A DNA stretch of 44,435 nucleotides from a bacterium (GCA_003245715.1 QKCJ01000047.1:1-44435), one strand, 5' to 3'. Shown: positions 17,657-27,648, counted from the first letter of the stretch. The notes: generated from the sequence alone by a model not told the origin. Numbers and translations: made by a program.

Positions 17657-19732
17657 TTACTGCGCCTGTTGCTGTAGGTTTAGGACAAACCAGGAAATCG
17701 CAGCCAGGCCAGCAAATTGAAGGATAATCAGTCGCAGGGCGCTGTTTTTGATGATTCTGCCCATTATTTTGGTTGAAATAACATCCCATAGAATAAAAGC
17801 CAGAAACGCGGCAAATATCAGTGTTACGCCTGCGGCGTTGGGCAGTAACTGCTCTGGCAGCGAGAAAACCGCATTGGCCGGATACATGATGGTCTTTAAA
17901 AAGACAGAGATTGCGCCATCCTGAAGGTAGTTCGCAGAAACAGGACGGTAAAGCATTATCAGACCGGTAAAGACAATCGGGTACGAGAGGAAGTGAATAT
18001 TTGTGAGCCTTATTTTCTTGTGGATACTCCAAAAATAATCAAGCTCTGTTCTGTCGGATTTTTCACTGCTTTTTGCGTCAATCACAGACAATATTACTGC
18101 AGCAATAACCCAATATACAGTCTCGATATTCTGGCGCATAAAGAATGAGAGCAGTTGGGAGAGCACGGCGCAAAGCATGAATATGATACCGCATTTTGCA
18201 TAAAATTTCTGATTGTTGTCGGTGGATTTACTTTTCAGGCGCAGACAGCAAAGAGAAATGAAAATGCTTATTGGTAACAGCATAATCAGCAGGCCGAATA
18301 TGCCGCGCTCGGTAATTATCTCCAGCAGAAGATTATGTGCGTGCTGTGTTGTTTCCTTGATTTCATTGACGGCAGCTGGGTTCATCCACTTCGGGATTAC
18401 ACGATCTTTTTCACGCCACACACGGTTAAAGTTCTTCATGCCATAGCCGCCACCAAGCAACGCATGACTTCTGGCAACGTCTGCTGAGTGATACCAGATA
18501 TATAACCTTCCGTCTGCACTGGTTACAGGGTTGGTTGCTTGGCGGTTGTGAAGCATATAACCGATAATTGCGGTTCCGGCGATTAAGCAAATTGCCAGAA
18601 AAGCAATACAGCGCTTCCAGCATTTGCCGAATTTTATATAAAACATCGCCGGGAAGGTCAACAGGCACAGAATCATGACATTACGTGAGCGGCAATAGAA
18701 TACCAGACCATAGAGAAGCAGTATGATTACCAGTGCCGAGATTTTCCGCATCTTCTCATTGGACATATATAATTTATAAAGCCCGATTGCCAGATATCCA
18801 GCACCGGCAATTACCAGCGTAAGCAGAGATGCGGCGGCTGTGATATTTGCCGCGGTTAATTTATTGTCGTTTGTCAGAGCTGTCAGATCAAAGAATTTAA
18901 CAAATTTTATTGGCGGGAAAAGAATAATCAGGCCAAGATATGCCAGCGCTGCGATATGTAATATAAACGAGATTTTATGTTTTTTATAAATATTGAGCAG
19001 TACCGCAAAAAAGGCAAGCACACACCACGGGATGATCTGCGGGCTGAAGTATTTCATGTTGAATTCTTCATAACTTGTCCATTTGACAGAAAGTGTCTTC
19101 TGGCTGAAGAAGATATACGCGCAGGTAATGACAATTGCCAGCGTGATGGCTTTTATTTTTGGGCAAGCTTCATATTTATCCTCTGATTTTGCGAGCAGTG
19201 AAAACCAGAGCGGGTAGGACAGAATATAGCTCATTATTGATATGTCGTTGCGGTTGAAAGCATTATTTACCGGTCGTAAATTTCCACCTGGCAGGTCAAT
19301 TATGTAAATCTGGAGAATGAAGCCGACGATTGCGGCTGTAATAACGGCAAAAAAATTCTGCCTGGCATTATCATCTTTTAGGGTCAGAAGGCAGAGTCCA
19401 GCTGCTGTGGCGGCACGTATTGTATTCCAGCCCTGATCCAGATTGAGCAGGATCCAGTGGCTATTGCCCCATACCGGTATAATCGCAAAAAACGGTATAC
19501 TGATAAGGAAAAGTATTATCAGGTAGCGCAGTGGGGTAAAACGTATCAGTTTTTCTTTAGTGGTTATAATACCGGCAACTAACGCAAAAAGGGCGACTCC
19601 TCCCGCCAGCTCACGGACAAACCCGATATTGGGCCAAAGGGTTGTAACAACAAGTGCATAGAGACTGTATGTACAAAATTTGTATAATTTTGCATGTGAC
19701 TGTGTATTGGCTAAAGGGTGCGCACAAACCAT
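17657..19732 (-). CDS. O-antigen ligase / polymerase-like membrane protein (Wzy_C family)
   Basis: A 691-residue integral membrane protein with about 14 or more hydrophobic segments along its length. The conserved periplasmic-loop features of O-antigen ligases are present: GRLYIWYHSADVARSHALLGGGYG, then a His-rich HAHNLLLEIITERGIFGLL near residue 465. That motif holds the functionally important His of WaaL-type enzymes. The role would be joining a lipid-linked glycan to an acceptor (lipid A core or protein) or polymerising it. A second hydrophobic block of about 130 residues after the ligase core is longer than usual. The start ATG 19732 has only a distant purine stretch upstream. It is followed immediately by the VWA gene, suggesting that both work on surface polysaccharide or its export. 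Confidence 0.82.
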   Translation of the reverse strand: MVCAHPLANTQSHAKLYKFCTYSLYALVVTTLWPNIGFVRELAGGVALFALVAGIITTKEKLIRFTPLRYLIILFLISIPFFAIIPVWGNSHWILLNLDQGWNTIRAATAAGLCLLTLKDDNARQNFFAVITAAIVGFILQIYIIDLPGGNLRPVNNAFNRNDISIMSYILSYPLWFSLLAKSEDKYEACPKIKAITLAIVITCAYIFFSQKTLSVKWTSYEEFNMKYFSPQIIPWCVLAFFAVLLNIYKKHKISFILHIAALAYLGLIILFPPIKFVKFFDLTALTNDNKLTAANITAAASLLTLVIAGAGYLAIGLYKLYMSNEKMRKISALVIILLLYGLVFYCRSRNVMILCLLTFPAMFYIKFGKCWKRCIAFLAICLIAGTAIIGYMLHNRQATNPVTSADGRLYIWYHSADVARSHALLGGGYGMKNFNRVWREKDRVIPKWMNPAAVNEIKETTQHAHNLLLEIITERGIFGLLIMLLPISIFISLCCLRLKSKSTDNNQKFYAKCGIIFMLCAVLSQLLSFFMRQNIETVYWVIAAVILSVIDAKSSEKSDRTELDYFWSIHKKIRLTNIHFLSYPIVFTGLIMLYRPVSANYLQDGAISVFLKTIMYPANAVFSLPEQLLPNAAGVTLIFAAFLAFILWDVISTKIMGRIIKNSALRLIILQFAGLAAISWFVLNLQQQAQ

Positions 19733-19949
19733 TATTGTTTAAAACTTTCCCGAAAATGTGTCCAGACATCCAAATATACTATCGAAATAAGCGTTTAAAG
19801 CAAGTAAAGAAAACACGCCTCATATTTATCGGAAGTTAAATCAGGTATCTGCAGGAAAAGTCGGCAAGGAGCTGATTCTGAATGCTCATGTGGCACAAAA
19901 CGACGGCCAAAGGCTATTTTTTCGCTATTGAACAGGTCGTCTAATCTAG
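19733..19949. other. Intergenic gap between hybrid kinase and O-antigen ligase genes
   Basis: This 217-base stretch must hold the end of the kinase transcript and the promoter of the ligase/VWA pair, both on the minus strand. I see no convincing coding sequence, no clear terminator and no clear promoter. Confidence 0.5.
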
Positions 19950-22904
19950 TTATAGTGCTTCTGACCATTTCTGCAGGCAAGTGCGAACTTTTTCGATAGT
20001 TATGGGCTTGGCGATATAATCGTTCATACCGGCGGTAAGGCAGCGTTCCCGGTCTCCATCCATTACGTTTGCAGTCATGGCAATAATTACCGCAGGTTCG
20101 GCATCTTCTATTTCAGAGGATCTGATGGCACGTGTTGCCTGAATTCCGTCCATATCAGGCATTTGCATATCCATGAAAATAATTTTATATTTCTTCTCAT
20201 TTGCTTTATTAACCGCAACTCCTCCGTCCTCAGCACACTCTACTTTCAGACCGAGTTTTTCCAGTATTACCGTGGCTAGCCGACGGTTCATTCTATTGTC
20301 TTCCACCAGAAGAATTGGTGAAAGCTTTGCTGAATCAATAAGTTGCGGTAATTCTTCTGTTTCGTTTTTTATTGTAGAAATGACTTTGCCTTTATGAAGC
20401 GGGAGCTGAACGGTAAATACCGACCCTTTGCCGACATAACTGCGTACGTTGATTGAGCCGTTCATGATTTTAGTAAGTTCTTTACTGATTGCCAGTCCCA
20501 GACCGGTACCGCCAAAGCGTTTGGTTGTAGAGGCATCTGCCTGGGTAAATTTTTCAAAGACAATTTTCTGGGCCGTTTCATCCATACCGATACCAGTGTC
20601 TTCAACATCAATTTTGAGTTGAATCATATCGTCATGCAGAATGTCGGTACTTCTTGTGTAAACCTTGACATAGCCAGTGTTTGTGAATTTAATGGCATTG
20701 CCGATAAGGTTGTAGAGTATCTGGGAGATTCTGAGCTGATCGCCGGTGAAGATTTCAGGGAGTTTATCCGAAATTACAAGTTTGAGTTCGATGCCTTTTT
20801 CTTTGGCTTTGAAGCTCATTGTATCACATACATGAGTTATAAGCTTTTTCAGGTTGAATGGTTTATCTTCAAGTACAAGTTTGCCCGCCTCGATCTTGGA
20901 GTAATCGAGGATGTCGTTGATAAGCTGCAGGAGAGTCTCGCCTGAGTGGCGTATGGTCTCGGCGTATTCATGCTGCTCATTGGTAAGGTTCGTCGTCATC
21001 AGCAGATCAGCCATACCGATAACACCATTCATCGGGGTTCTGATTTCATGCGACATATTGGCCAGAAACTCGGCTTTGGCCTTGTTTGCCATTTCGGCCA
21101 GATCTTTTGCCTCACTGAGTGAGAATTCAAGGTTTTTACGGTCGGTAATATCCTGACAGGTACCGAAAATAACGGTTCTGTTACGGTCATTACTCATGCT
21201 GCGGGCATTAACCCAGAGCCAGATCTGTTTTCCGTCTTTGGTGTAGAATCTGAATTCAACCTGCGCGTCGCCGTTAGTGGCTACGATATCTTTCATTGAT
21301 TCGCGGACTAAAGCTGTGTCACGCGGATCAGTGTGTGTGAGTACCTGCTCGAATGTTCCAAGTTCATCTGGGATGTAGCCTGTTGTTATGAAGCTGTGAG
21401 GTGAGCAGATCATCAGGTCATCATCGGGGGTGTATTCCCAGCTGAAGGCTTTTGCTGCCTGCAGGGAGAAATTATAATGCCGGTTTCTTTGTTCAAGGAT
21501 GTGTTCGGCCTGTTTTCTCTGGGTGACGTCCCGTATAATACTGCAGACAATTCCCTCTTTCTGGTTGGCATAACTGGAAGAGACTTCTGCGGCGAAGATG
21601 GTTCCATCTGCCCTGACGTAATTCTGCTCAAAAAGGATCTGCCCGGTTGCGCGGATAGCCTGACGCCGTTCTTTATAACGTTCACTGGCTTCAATAGCCG
21701 GTTCCGCATAAAGTTCATATACCTTTTTCTTGCGCCACAGGTGCGAGTCGCCGCCAAAGATCTTGTCGCCGATATTATTGGAGTCCAGTATTTTGCCGTC
21801 GCGATGAACCATGACGATATCGCGGGAGAACTCGAAATAGTTTCTTAGTTTCTGCTCATTCTCCTTGATCTTTTCCTGAATAGAGTCAGATTTTTTGTTT
21901 ACGATGACAAGCGCAATAATCGCCAGTGAGATAAGGGCTTCAAAGATCAGAAATGCCCCAACCCAGAGCCGCTTCTGCGAATCAAGGATTTCCTGTCTGT
22001 CAGTGGCTTTGAGATGGCCAACAATTTTCCAGTAATAGTTAATATCAATATCGCCGTTATTACTCAGTTCGGGGTAGACTGTCCGGAAGATAAAGATATC
22101 TCCTTCCAGAGTCTGGAAGGTGCCTTTGTCGTTGTGGTTAAGATAATTCCAGACCTCAGGGTAGGTTTTGGCAAAGGAGTCATCCCGGCCAAACATGAAA
22201 GCCATCCAGTTATTTCCCCCGCCACCGATCCAGTAGCCGCTGGTATTGAGCATACTGATATTTTTGCTGGCTAGATCATAGAGTATATTTGAGGCCAGAT
22301 AGTTGATTATAAGGATACCGGCTTTCTCATTTTCCTTGTCAAAAACCGGGATTGCCACCCGTAGCATCGGTTTGAAAGGCTTTTCGATAACACCATTTTC
22401 GATATTAAGGTCAATTGGCGAGTAATAGGTCATTCCGCGGTTGAGTTTTATCGAATCCTTGAAGTAATAGCGGTCTTTTTTGTTCTGCAGGTTGCTGTCT
22501 TTTTCAAAGAAAACATTACCCCGGACATAATTTATGCGCACCTTCTCCAGACCGTTTTTATCGATATACCGTATCTGGTCGATGGTTTTGAGATCTTTGG
22601 CAATAACCCCAAAAAGCTCGCCAAGAAGCAGCTTGTTTTCTTCTGTTGGTTTTTCAATATATGAGGTCAGCGGCTGGGAATTGTTGATTAGGCGCAGGGT
22701 ATCGTTGATGAATTTTATCTGCGAGACAATTCTAGATGATGTCGTGTCCACATATGAGGAAATTTCATTGAAATGCAGATTTACCGCATGCGAGCTATGC
22801 CGGTTGTATTCATGGAATGCAAGTATGAATGCTACAGCTGAAATTATCAGCCATATTATAATGTAAATTATCCTTCTGCTAAACGCTTTGGGGTATTCAA
22901 GCAT
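19950..22904 (-). CDS. Hybrid sensor histidine kinase with PAS-PAS and receiver domain
   Basis: A 984-residue hybrid kinase. Membrane helices near residues 12-30 and 310-332 enclose a Cache-like periplasmic sensor (RYIDKNGLEKVRINY). Two PAS domains follow (about 345-460 and 475-590; FEFSRDIVMVHRDGKILDSN, FRFYTKDGKQIWLWV). The kinase core has His619 in NMSHEIRTPMNGVIG, the N box LIGNAIKFT, G1 DTGIGMD and G2 GGTGLGLAISKEL. The C-terminal receiver carries the phosphoacceptor Asp912 in IIFMDMQMPDMDG and the final Lys in YIAKPI. Phosphate would flow His619 to Asp912 to the Hpt protein encoded directly upstream (2-base gap). No DNA-binding output regulator is present, so the final target is elsewhere. 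The ATG 22904 is the only start before the first membrane helix. Confidence 0.95.
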   Translation of the reverse strand: MLEYPKAFSRRIIYIIIWLIISAVAFILAFHEYNRHSSHAVNLHFNEISSYVDTTSSRIVSQIKFINDTLRLINNSQPLTSYIEKPTEENKLLLGELFGVIAKDLKTIDQIRYIDKNGLEKVRINYVRGNVFFEKDSNLQNKKDRYYFKDSIKLNRGMTYYSPIDLNIENGVIEKPFKPMLRVAIPVFDKENEKAGILIINYLASNILYDLASKNISMLNTSGYWIGGGGNNWMAFMFGRDDSFAKTYPEVWNYLNHNDKGTFQTLEGDIFIFRTVYPELSNNGDIDINYYWKIVGHLKATDRQEILDSQKRLWVGAFLIFEALISLAIIALVIVNKKSDSIQEKIKENEQKLRNYFEFSRDIVMVHRDGKILDSNNIGDKIFGGDSHLWRKKKVYELYAEPAIEASERYKERRQAIRATGQILFEQNYVRADGTIFAAEVSSSYANQKEGIVCSIIRDVTQRKQAEHILEQRNRHYNFSLQAAKAFSWEYTPDDDLMICSPHSFITTGYIPDELGTFEQVLTHTDPRDTALVRESMKDIVATNGDAQVEFRFYTKDGKQIWLWVNARSMSNDRNRTVIFGTCQDITDRKNLEFSLSEAKDLAEMANKAKAEFLANMSHEIRTPMNGVIGMADLLMTTNLTNEQHEYAETIRHSGETLLQLINDILDYSKIEAGKLVLEDKPFNLKKLITHVCDTMSFKAKEKGIELKLVISDKLPEIFTGDQLRISQILYNLIGNAIKFTNTGYVKVYTRSTDILHDDMIQLKIDVEDTGIGMDETAQKIVFEKFTQADASTTKRFGGTGLGLAISKELTKIMNGSINVRSYVGKGSVFTVQLPLHKGKVISTIKNETEELPQLIDSAKLSPILLVEDNRMNRRLATVILEKLGLKVECAEDGGVAVNKANEKKYKIIFMDMQMPDMDGIQATRAIRSSEIEDAEPAVIIAMTANVMDGDRERCLTAGMNDYIAKPITIEKVRTCLQKWSEAL

Positions 22905-22906
22905 AA

Positions 22907-23242
22907 TTAATCCAGGATGCTTTTGGCCTCGTCCATTACAAGTTTATGCTGCTGTGTTATTTCGCTGAACATATCAATCAATTCCGGTTTACTGATATAG
23001 GGCGCTTTCTCTTCAAGCCGGGCGCAGGTATTCCAAAAATCATTTGCGCAGATGTTTCCGGCCATCCCTTTCAGGCTGTGTGCCACATAGACAATTTTAT
23101 CTTTATTTTCTGTATTAATATATTCCTGAAGGTTATTAATTACCTCAGGAGTGTCTTCAATAAAAATACCTATGACCTCCTTGAGAAGGTCTTGGTCGTT
23201 GTCTGCGTTTTTTAATGCTTTTTCAAAGTCTAATGTGCCCAT
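22907..23242 (-). CDS. Histidine phosphotransfer (Hpt) protein
   Basis: A 111-residue single-domain phosphotransfer protein. The phosphorylated His is His55 in the typical motif AHSLKGMAGN, set in an all-helical protein. It would carry phosphate between the receiver domain of the hybrid kinase and a distant response regulator. Its stop is two bases from the kinase start, so both are surely one operon, with this gene first. GGAGAG (in the stretch 23249-23256) lies upstream of ATG 23242 at workable distance. Confidence 0.93.
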   Translation of the reverse strand: MGTLDFEKALKNADNDQDLLKEVIGIFIEDTPEVINNLQEYINTENKDKIVYVAHSLKGMAGNICANDFWNTCARLEEKAPYISKPELIDMFSEITQQHKLVMDEAKSILD

Positions 23243-23301
23243 TCTTCTCTCCCCGGGTGATTCATTTGACTTATTTTAACATTTGTCCCGAAAATTTGTA
23301 T

Positions 23302-23335
23302 AAAAAAAAATGTCTGCTTATAAAAAGCAGACATT
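23302..23335 (-). terminator. Intrinsic terminator of the CNNM-bshC operon
   Basis: A perfect 11-bp stem (23309-23319 with 23325-23335) and 5-base loop are followed on the minus strand by a run of T (A at 23302-23308). It closes the minus-strand gene ending at 23370. Confidence 0.88.
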
Positions 23336-23369
23336 GGATGATTTTATAATAATTAATAAACGCTGAATT

Positions 23370-24176
23370 CTATTCACTTAATGCAATATTGAGGCGCAGA
23401 GAAAAGCCCATGGCTTCTGATTGCAGATCATAAATATTGGCACGCAAGCGGCGGAGGACGATTTTACCATTACTGCTGCTTAATCCCCGGAAGATTTTAC
23501 GCTTATTTTTCACGTCCCAGACAATAACTTCAGAATTAGCCAGATAGCCTTTACTGTTGCGTAGTGTTAGCTCGGCATTTACCGTTGAATCGGCTTGTGA
23601 TTTCAGGTTCAGGGCAAGATTTCCGGTTGGAAGGGGGAATTCTTTGTTACAGGTATTGCCGACAACATAGTCAAAGTCTATATGAAAGAGGTTGTCATCT
23701 TCCTGGGTCTGGACATTAACCAGTTTTTTCGGCTCTTTTACCGGTTTTTTACGGTTTTTGGCTAGTCCACCCAGACGCGGGTCAGTAATTACATGATCCG
23801 GCAGCTCTTTCCAGTTGGCATTATTCATACTAACTGCAGACCTTACTTCGGTCATTAATTTTGCCAGACACTGGCTGCAGCAGGCAACATGGGCTTCTAT
23901 TTTTTTAGCCATCGCCGGGGAAAGGTGGTTTTCCTGCAGCAGCATAAGATTTTGCTCGTTAGGGCATTGTGTCTCATCAACTTCTGCCGGCGGCTTTCCG
24001 CCGTCCTCGATAATGCCTTTAGAGAGGGATTGGGTGAGTTCGTTCATCCCGTCGTAGAGTTTTTTTGATATATCGCACTGGGCAATGCGTGCAAGTATGC
24101 CGGCTTTCTCATCCTCGCTGAGTTGGCCGTCAATAAGCCTTGAAAGCTCTTCAATTGAAACCAGAGGGTTCGCCAT
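23370..24176 (-). CDS. Zinc-finger (anti-sigma-like) cytoplasmic protein
   Basis: A 268-residue protein. The first ~55 residues (ISRLIDG-type helix, here LSRLIDGQLSEDEKAGI) resemble the start of anti-sigma factors. A zinc-binding motif follows: Cys71 and H96-x3-C100-x2-C103 (HVACCSQC), as in the zf-HC2 group. Residues 140-165 are a basic linker, and the last ~100 residues form a beta-rich domain (LALNLKSQADSTVNAELTLRN, SSNGKIVLRRL). No membrane helix is seen, so unlike classical anti-sigma factors it would be soluble. No sigma-factor gene is next to it. It is the last gene of a five-gene unit and has its own terminator. An anti-sigma or metal/redox sensor role is possible but not shown. Confidence 0.65.
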   Translation of the reverse strand: MANPLVSIEELSRLIDGQLSEDEKAGILARIAQCDISKKLYDGMNELTQSLSKGIIEDGGKPPAEVDETQCPNEQNLMLLQENHLSPAMAKKIEAHVACCSQCLAKLMTEVRSAVSMNNANWKELPDHVITDPRLGGLAKNRKKPVKEPKKLVNVQTQEDDNLFHIDFDYVVGNTCNKEFPLPTGNLALNLKSQADSTVNAELTLRNSKGYLANSEVIVWDVKNKRKIFRGLSSSNGKIVLRRLRANIYDLQSEAMGFSLRLNIALSE

Positions 24177-24245
24177 TGTTTATCCTGAATAACTGATTAT
24201 AGTGTTAATTGAGATTTTACCCCAGCTTTGCGTTTTTACAAAGGT

Positions 24246-25028
24246 TTATTTTGCTGATTTTTGGTCTTCTTTAAATTTAAGCAGCATTTCTTTACTGTCT
24301 TTGTCGGAATCCCGGTTTAATTCGTCAACAAGGCTGCTGCCGTCGGTAAGGCTTCCGGGCAGGTGTGGGAAATCATATTTCAGCCTGTTTTTGGCATAAT
24401 CAAGTTTTATTGTCAAAGCTTCAACTTGCAGGCGCAGCAGGGCTTTAATGATAAGTTCACGCTCTTTATTTTCAATCAGGTTATAGGGTTCTGTCGTGTT
24501 ACCAGATTCAAGCAATAGCTTTTGTTTAAGCTCAAGCACGTTGAATAAATCTACTATCTCGCGGGAAGTGCTGATACCCGGATAATCAATATATACCCCG
24601 TTTTCATAGCGTTTATAGGGGCGTTGTGGATCACTTACAATATTGAATTTGCCGTCTATTATCTTATACGCTTTACGGTAGTAGAGCGGTATCTCCGTGT
24701 TATCATAATTGTCGAGATTCTCTGCTATAAGTGATATCGCCTGATCGCATTGTTTGAGGTTTGACAGTTTGGGCTGGACGCGGTTATTCTGCCATGACTG
24801 GAGGTATTGTCTGGAAAATTCAGAGCTGGCCTTTAAAAATTCGGCGATCAGTTCCGGATTGACCTGAGGGTAGATTAATTTTGGCTGCGCCGGAAGTTCT
24901 TGTTCATTTTGTTTGTTTACCGTTTCTGTTTCTGCATGGGCAGGGGAGTAGCCTGCTTTTTCTGACCAGAGCAGGATAATTGCGGCAAGTGTAGCCAGGG
25001 ATATAATAAGGTTGGTTTTAGCCAGCAT
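24246..25028 (-). CDS. Membrane-anchored or secreted protein of unknown function
   Basis: A 260-residue protein I do not recognise. It begins with a hydrophobic segment (residues 5-21, ISLATLAAIILLW) that could be a signal peptide or an anchor; a cleavage after AHA (about residue 32) is conceivable. The rest is charged and mostly helical, with a few YENGVYIDYPG-like loops. It lies two bases after the bshC stop and 69 bases before the zinc-finger gene, so it is cotranscribed with them. No catalytic motif is visible. Confidence 0.7.
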   Translation of the reverse strand: MLAKTNLIISLATLAAIILLWSEKAGYSPAHAETETVNKQNEQELPAQPKLIYPQVNPELIAEFLKASSEFSRQYLQSWQNNRVQPKLSNLKQCDQAISLIAENLDNYDNTEIPLYYRKAYKIIDGKFNIVSDPQRPYKRYENGVYIDYPGISTSREIVDLFNVLELKQKLLLESGNTTEPYNLIENKERELIIKALLRLQVEALTIKLDYAKNRLKYDFPHLPGSLTDGSSLVDELNRDSDKDSKEMLLKFKEDQKSAK

Positions 25029-25030
25029 GA

Positions 25031-26674
25031 TTATCTCATTATGAAAAGGTGATGTTTGCGGCTTAGCGGCTGCAGATTTTTTAATACTTCATTGATAAAG
25101 CCTTCTCCAAACAGGGCAACAAAGTAGAGCCACCAACAATGTAAATCCTGAAAGCCTTCTGCCGGGAAGATGAATTTCCGCAGGCTGTAGTACTGTTTCT
25201 TGCCCTCAGAGCCTAGTAGCGGGTTTTGTGCCTTGTAATGCTTCTGCAATCCTTCAAGCCTCTGGTAAAATTTTTCCTTTTCACGATGCCATTCATTATG
25301 GTTCATTATGGCGCAGCGTGTCAGGGCTTTGGAGAAATCTTTATCTGCCGCGTCAATTTGAGTTTTAAGGGCATTAAATGCGGCATTAAGGTTATCAAGT
25401 TCAGAGGAGAGCGACTCATTGATTTTCTCCCATGACCAGTCTGAGGCAAGAAGAGTCTCGGGGCTTATGCTGAACTTCTCAAGTTTCTTGAGGTGCGGGG
25501 TTTTAAGTATTGTTGCTGCGGCCCTTGGCAGGAGCAGCGGGATTTTTTTATTAAAGTAGCAGAATACTGAGCGTAACTGATAATGGTAGGACAACTCGCC
25601 ACCGCCGGCGATGTATACCGCCGCGGGTAATATTGCAGACTGGATAACCGGACGCAGTGCTGCCGAGGGTGAGAAACGTTCAGGCTCGTTGTTGATAACC
25701 GACTGTATTTCAGTGAGGTCTGCATTGAAGTTGCCTGACGGGGTGCTTAGTTTATTGCCACTGCGTATTATCCGCTCGCGTTTGCCGTCTTCCGGGATAT
25801 AAAAGACCAGTGATTCATTACCGGCCAATGGCGGAAGCTGGCGTCTGAAACCGGCTTCTTCCATATTCGCGCTCTCATCCTCAAAAATGGTGTGGAGTTT
25901 TTCCTGATCGGTGAGTGCGCCGTAAACAAGTTCTTTATGCTCATTAAAACCGCGTAAAATCTTGGGTTCAAGAATGATGATGCCGTCGAAAAACTTCAGT
26001 ATTGTCCTGCTGAAAAATTCGCCGAGATTGCCGCTTTTGACTGAGACATCTATTAGTTTGGCGATAACTTCAGTTTTAAAATCAGTATCCGCCAGAACTT
26101 CAGACAGTTCATAGATACAATCGTCAATATTATAAAGAGCAGAATCCGCCGCGCTGGTCCGTTTCATCGCATCAGGCAGATTCAGGCTGATTTTATGCAG
26201 GTCGGAGTTACTGTCAAATACTGAGCAACTGGTAAATTCATCAAGGTTATGGTCTTCTGAGGCGTTCCAGAAGACGGGGACGAATTTCTTGTCTTTGTAA
26301 TTATTATTAAGCTCGTTACACAGTTTGATTGCGGAAAGAATTTTAAGCAGAAGAAACATCTGTCCGCCCAAAAGAACCGGCTGGTGTCCGGCAATAACCG
26401 CGTAGGTATTGCTTTCCTCCAGAGTTTTGATATTCTCTAGGGTCTTCTTGCCTGCACCGTGTTGAGAGTTGAATTCATGAAGTGTTCTGCATAGATCTCC
26501 GCGCGAACTTATTGCCGGCAGGTTGTCGCAGAAGCGCAGAATATCTTCAGCGTTATAAGGATCAAAGGCAGAAAAATCGTGAAACCTCCCCGACCCTTCG
26601 CGGCGATACTCACTGGCATAAGGCTGGTGTTTGCCTGAGTTGTCATCAATCAACAGGCAGTTACTGTAGTTCAT
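25031..26674 (-). CDS. bshC: Putative bacillithiol biosynthesis cysteine-adding enzyme BshC
   Basis: A 547-residue protein of the BshC family, which links cysteine to glucosaminyl-malate in the last step of bacillithiol synthesis. Family features are the N-terminal nucleotide-binding loop AVIAGHQPVLLGGQ (family: GQQ), the core motif PVFWNASEDHNLDEF (family: PVFWxAxEDHD), ELSYHYQLRSVF and PLLLPRAAATIL, followed by a long coiled-coil segment (about 400-465). The start ATG 26674 is well supported by GGAGGA and overlaps the stop of the preceding CNNM gene by the four bases ATGA. The partner enzymes BshA and BshB are not in the window. The match is by motif reading only, so the exact substrate remains open. 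Confidence 0.85.
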   Translation of the reverse strand: MNYSNCLLIDDNSGKHQPYASEYRREGSGRFHDFSAFDPYNAEDILRFCDNLPAISSRGDLCRTLHEFNSQHGAGKKTLENIKTLEESNTYAVIAGHQPVLLGGQMFLLLKILSAIKLCNELNNNYKDKKFVPVFWNASEDHNLDEFTSCSVFDSNSDLHKISLNLPDAMKRTSAADSALYNIDDCIYELSEVLADTDFKTEVIAKLIDVSVKSGNLGEFFSRTILKFFDGIIILEPKILRGFNEHKELVYGALTDQEKLHTIFEDESANMEEAGFRRQLPPLAGNESLVFYIPEDGKRERIIRSGNKLSTPSGNFNADLTEIQSVINNEPERFSPSAALRPVIQSAILPAAVYIAGGGELSYHYQLRSVFCYFNKKIPLLLPRAAATILKTPHLKKLEKFSISPETLLASDWSWEKINESLSSELDNLNAAFNALKTQIDAADKDFSKALTRCAIMNHNEWHREKEKFYQRLEGLQKHYKAQNPLLGSEGKKQYYSLRKFIFPAEGFQDLHCWWLYFVALFGEGFINEVLKNLQPLSRKHHLFIMR

Positions 26675-27648
26675 AATTTTATTCCTCCGGTGACACAGCC
26701 AAGCATGCGGCTGAAGGGAATCGCTCCAACCGGTGTGCCACCGGCATTAACGGCAATCGCCAGACGTGCGCCTTCTTCACGCATTTTGTTTATGGCGCGT
26801 ATTACCGGGGTGCGGGTGTCAATGCGCATTGCTTCAATAGCCAGATGCTCGACTGGCTGATTGAGTGAGCCGGGGTTTCTCATAATTGAATTAAGCGTTA
26901 CCAGTTTACCGGAGAATTCATTTTTATCATTAAGCAGAAGCGCGCGGGCGTAGCCTTTTTCCAGTATCTGCTTGCCGGCTTTTTCACATTTTTCCGCGGC
27001 TGAAACGGTTATCGCGCTTGTGGTGTTAAGCATGATATCTGCTACCGTGAGGCTATCAAGAGAGATGATCTTCTGTGCCATGGCAAATTGTCGTTCATTG
27101 AGCGCGCCCTCAAAAGCACCGGCCTCAAGGCTGTCGGCCAGAAAATCCTTGCCGGTTGAACTTTTCTTGGTTATTCCCATACGCCTTAAAATGACAGAAA
27201 TAATCTTTCCGACAAAGCCAAACAGGTAGCTTGCCGGTGTAAGCGTAACCTGCATAATTCTCAGCACACGTACCGATATCTTCAGAAATACATTAGGATA
27301 AGCGTAGCCGATTCGTTTGGGCAGGGTTTCTGCAAAAATAAAATACACCGGAGTCAGGATTATGGTCGTTATCAGTTCTGCCGACTGGATATCAAATGAC
27401 TGCAGCTGGGTAGTCAGTAGGTAAGTACCGACATCGACGGTGATGTTGTTGCCGATCAGCAGCGTTATTATCAGAAGCGACATATCCTTGAGCAGGCTGA
27501 GTACACCGCTTGCTTGTGTTTGCCCATCCTTTAGGTCGGCAAGAAGACGTACCCGGTTTACGCTGTATGCGGCAGTCTCAAGTCCACTGAAAAATGCACT
27601 CAGAACAATCGCACAGAGGAGGCCAAAAACCGCAATGATTGTTAACAT
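26671..27648 (-). CDS. CNNM/CorC-type membrane protein with CBS pair (second copy)
   Basis: A 325-residue protein with an N-terminal CNNM (DUF21) transmembrane domain (helices near 1-22, 55-80, 88-108 and 120-150). The domain has the family start SAFFSGLETAAYSVNRVRL and FAETLPKRIGYAYP. A cytoplasmic CBS pair follows (about 195-315). CNNM/CorC proteins take part in Mg2+ or other divalent cation export. It lacks the C-terminal CorC_HlyC domain that its neighbour has. The start overlaps the end of the neighbouring paralogue and its stop overlaps the bshC start, so translation is coupled on both sides. Confidence 0.9.
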   Translation of the reverse strand: MLTIIAVFGLLCAIVLSAFFSGLETAAYSVNRVRLLADLKDGQTQASGVLSLLKDMSLLIITLLIGNNITVDVGTYLLTTQLQSFDIQSAELITTIILTPVYFIFAETLPKRIGYAYPNVFLKISVRVLRIMQVTLTPASYLFGFVGKIISVILRRMGITKKSSTGKDFLADSLEAGAFEGALNERQFAMAQKIISLDSLTVADIMLNTTSAITVSAAEKCEKAGKQILEKGYARALLLNDKNEFSGKLVTLNSIMRNPGSLNQPVEHLAIEAMRIDTRTPVIRAINKMREEGARLAIAVNAGGTPVGAIPFSRMLGCVTGGIKL

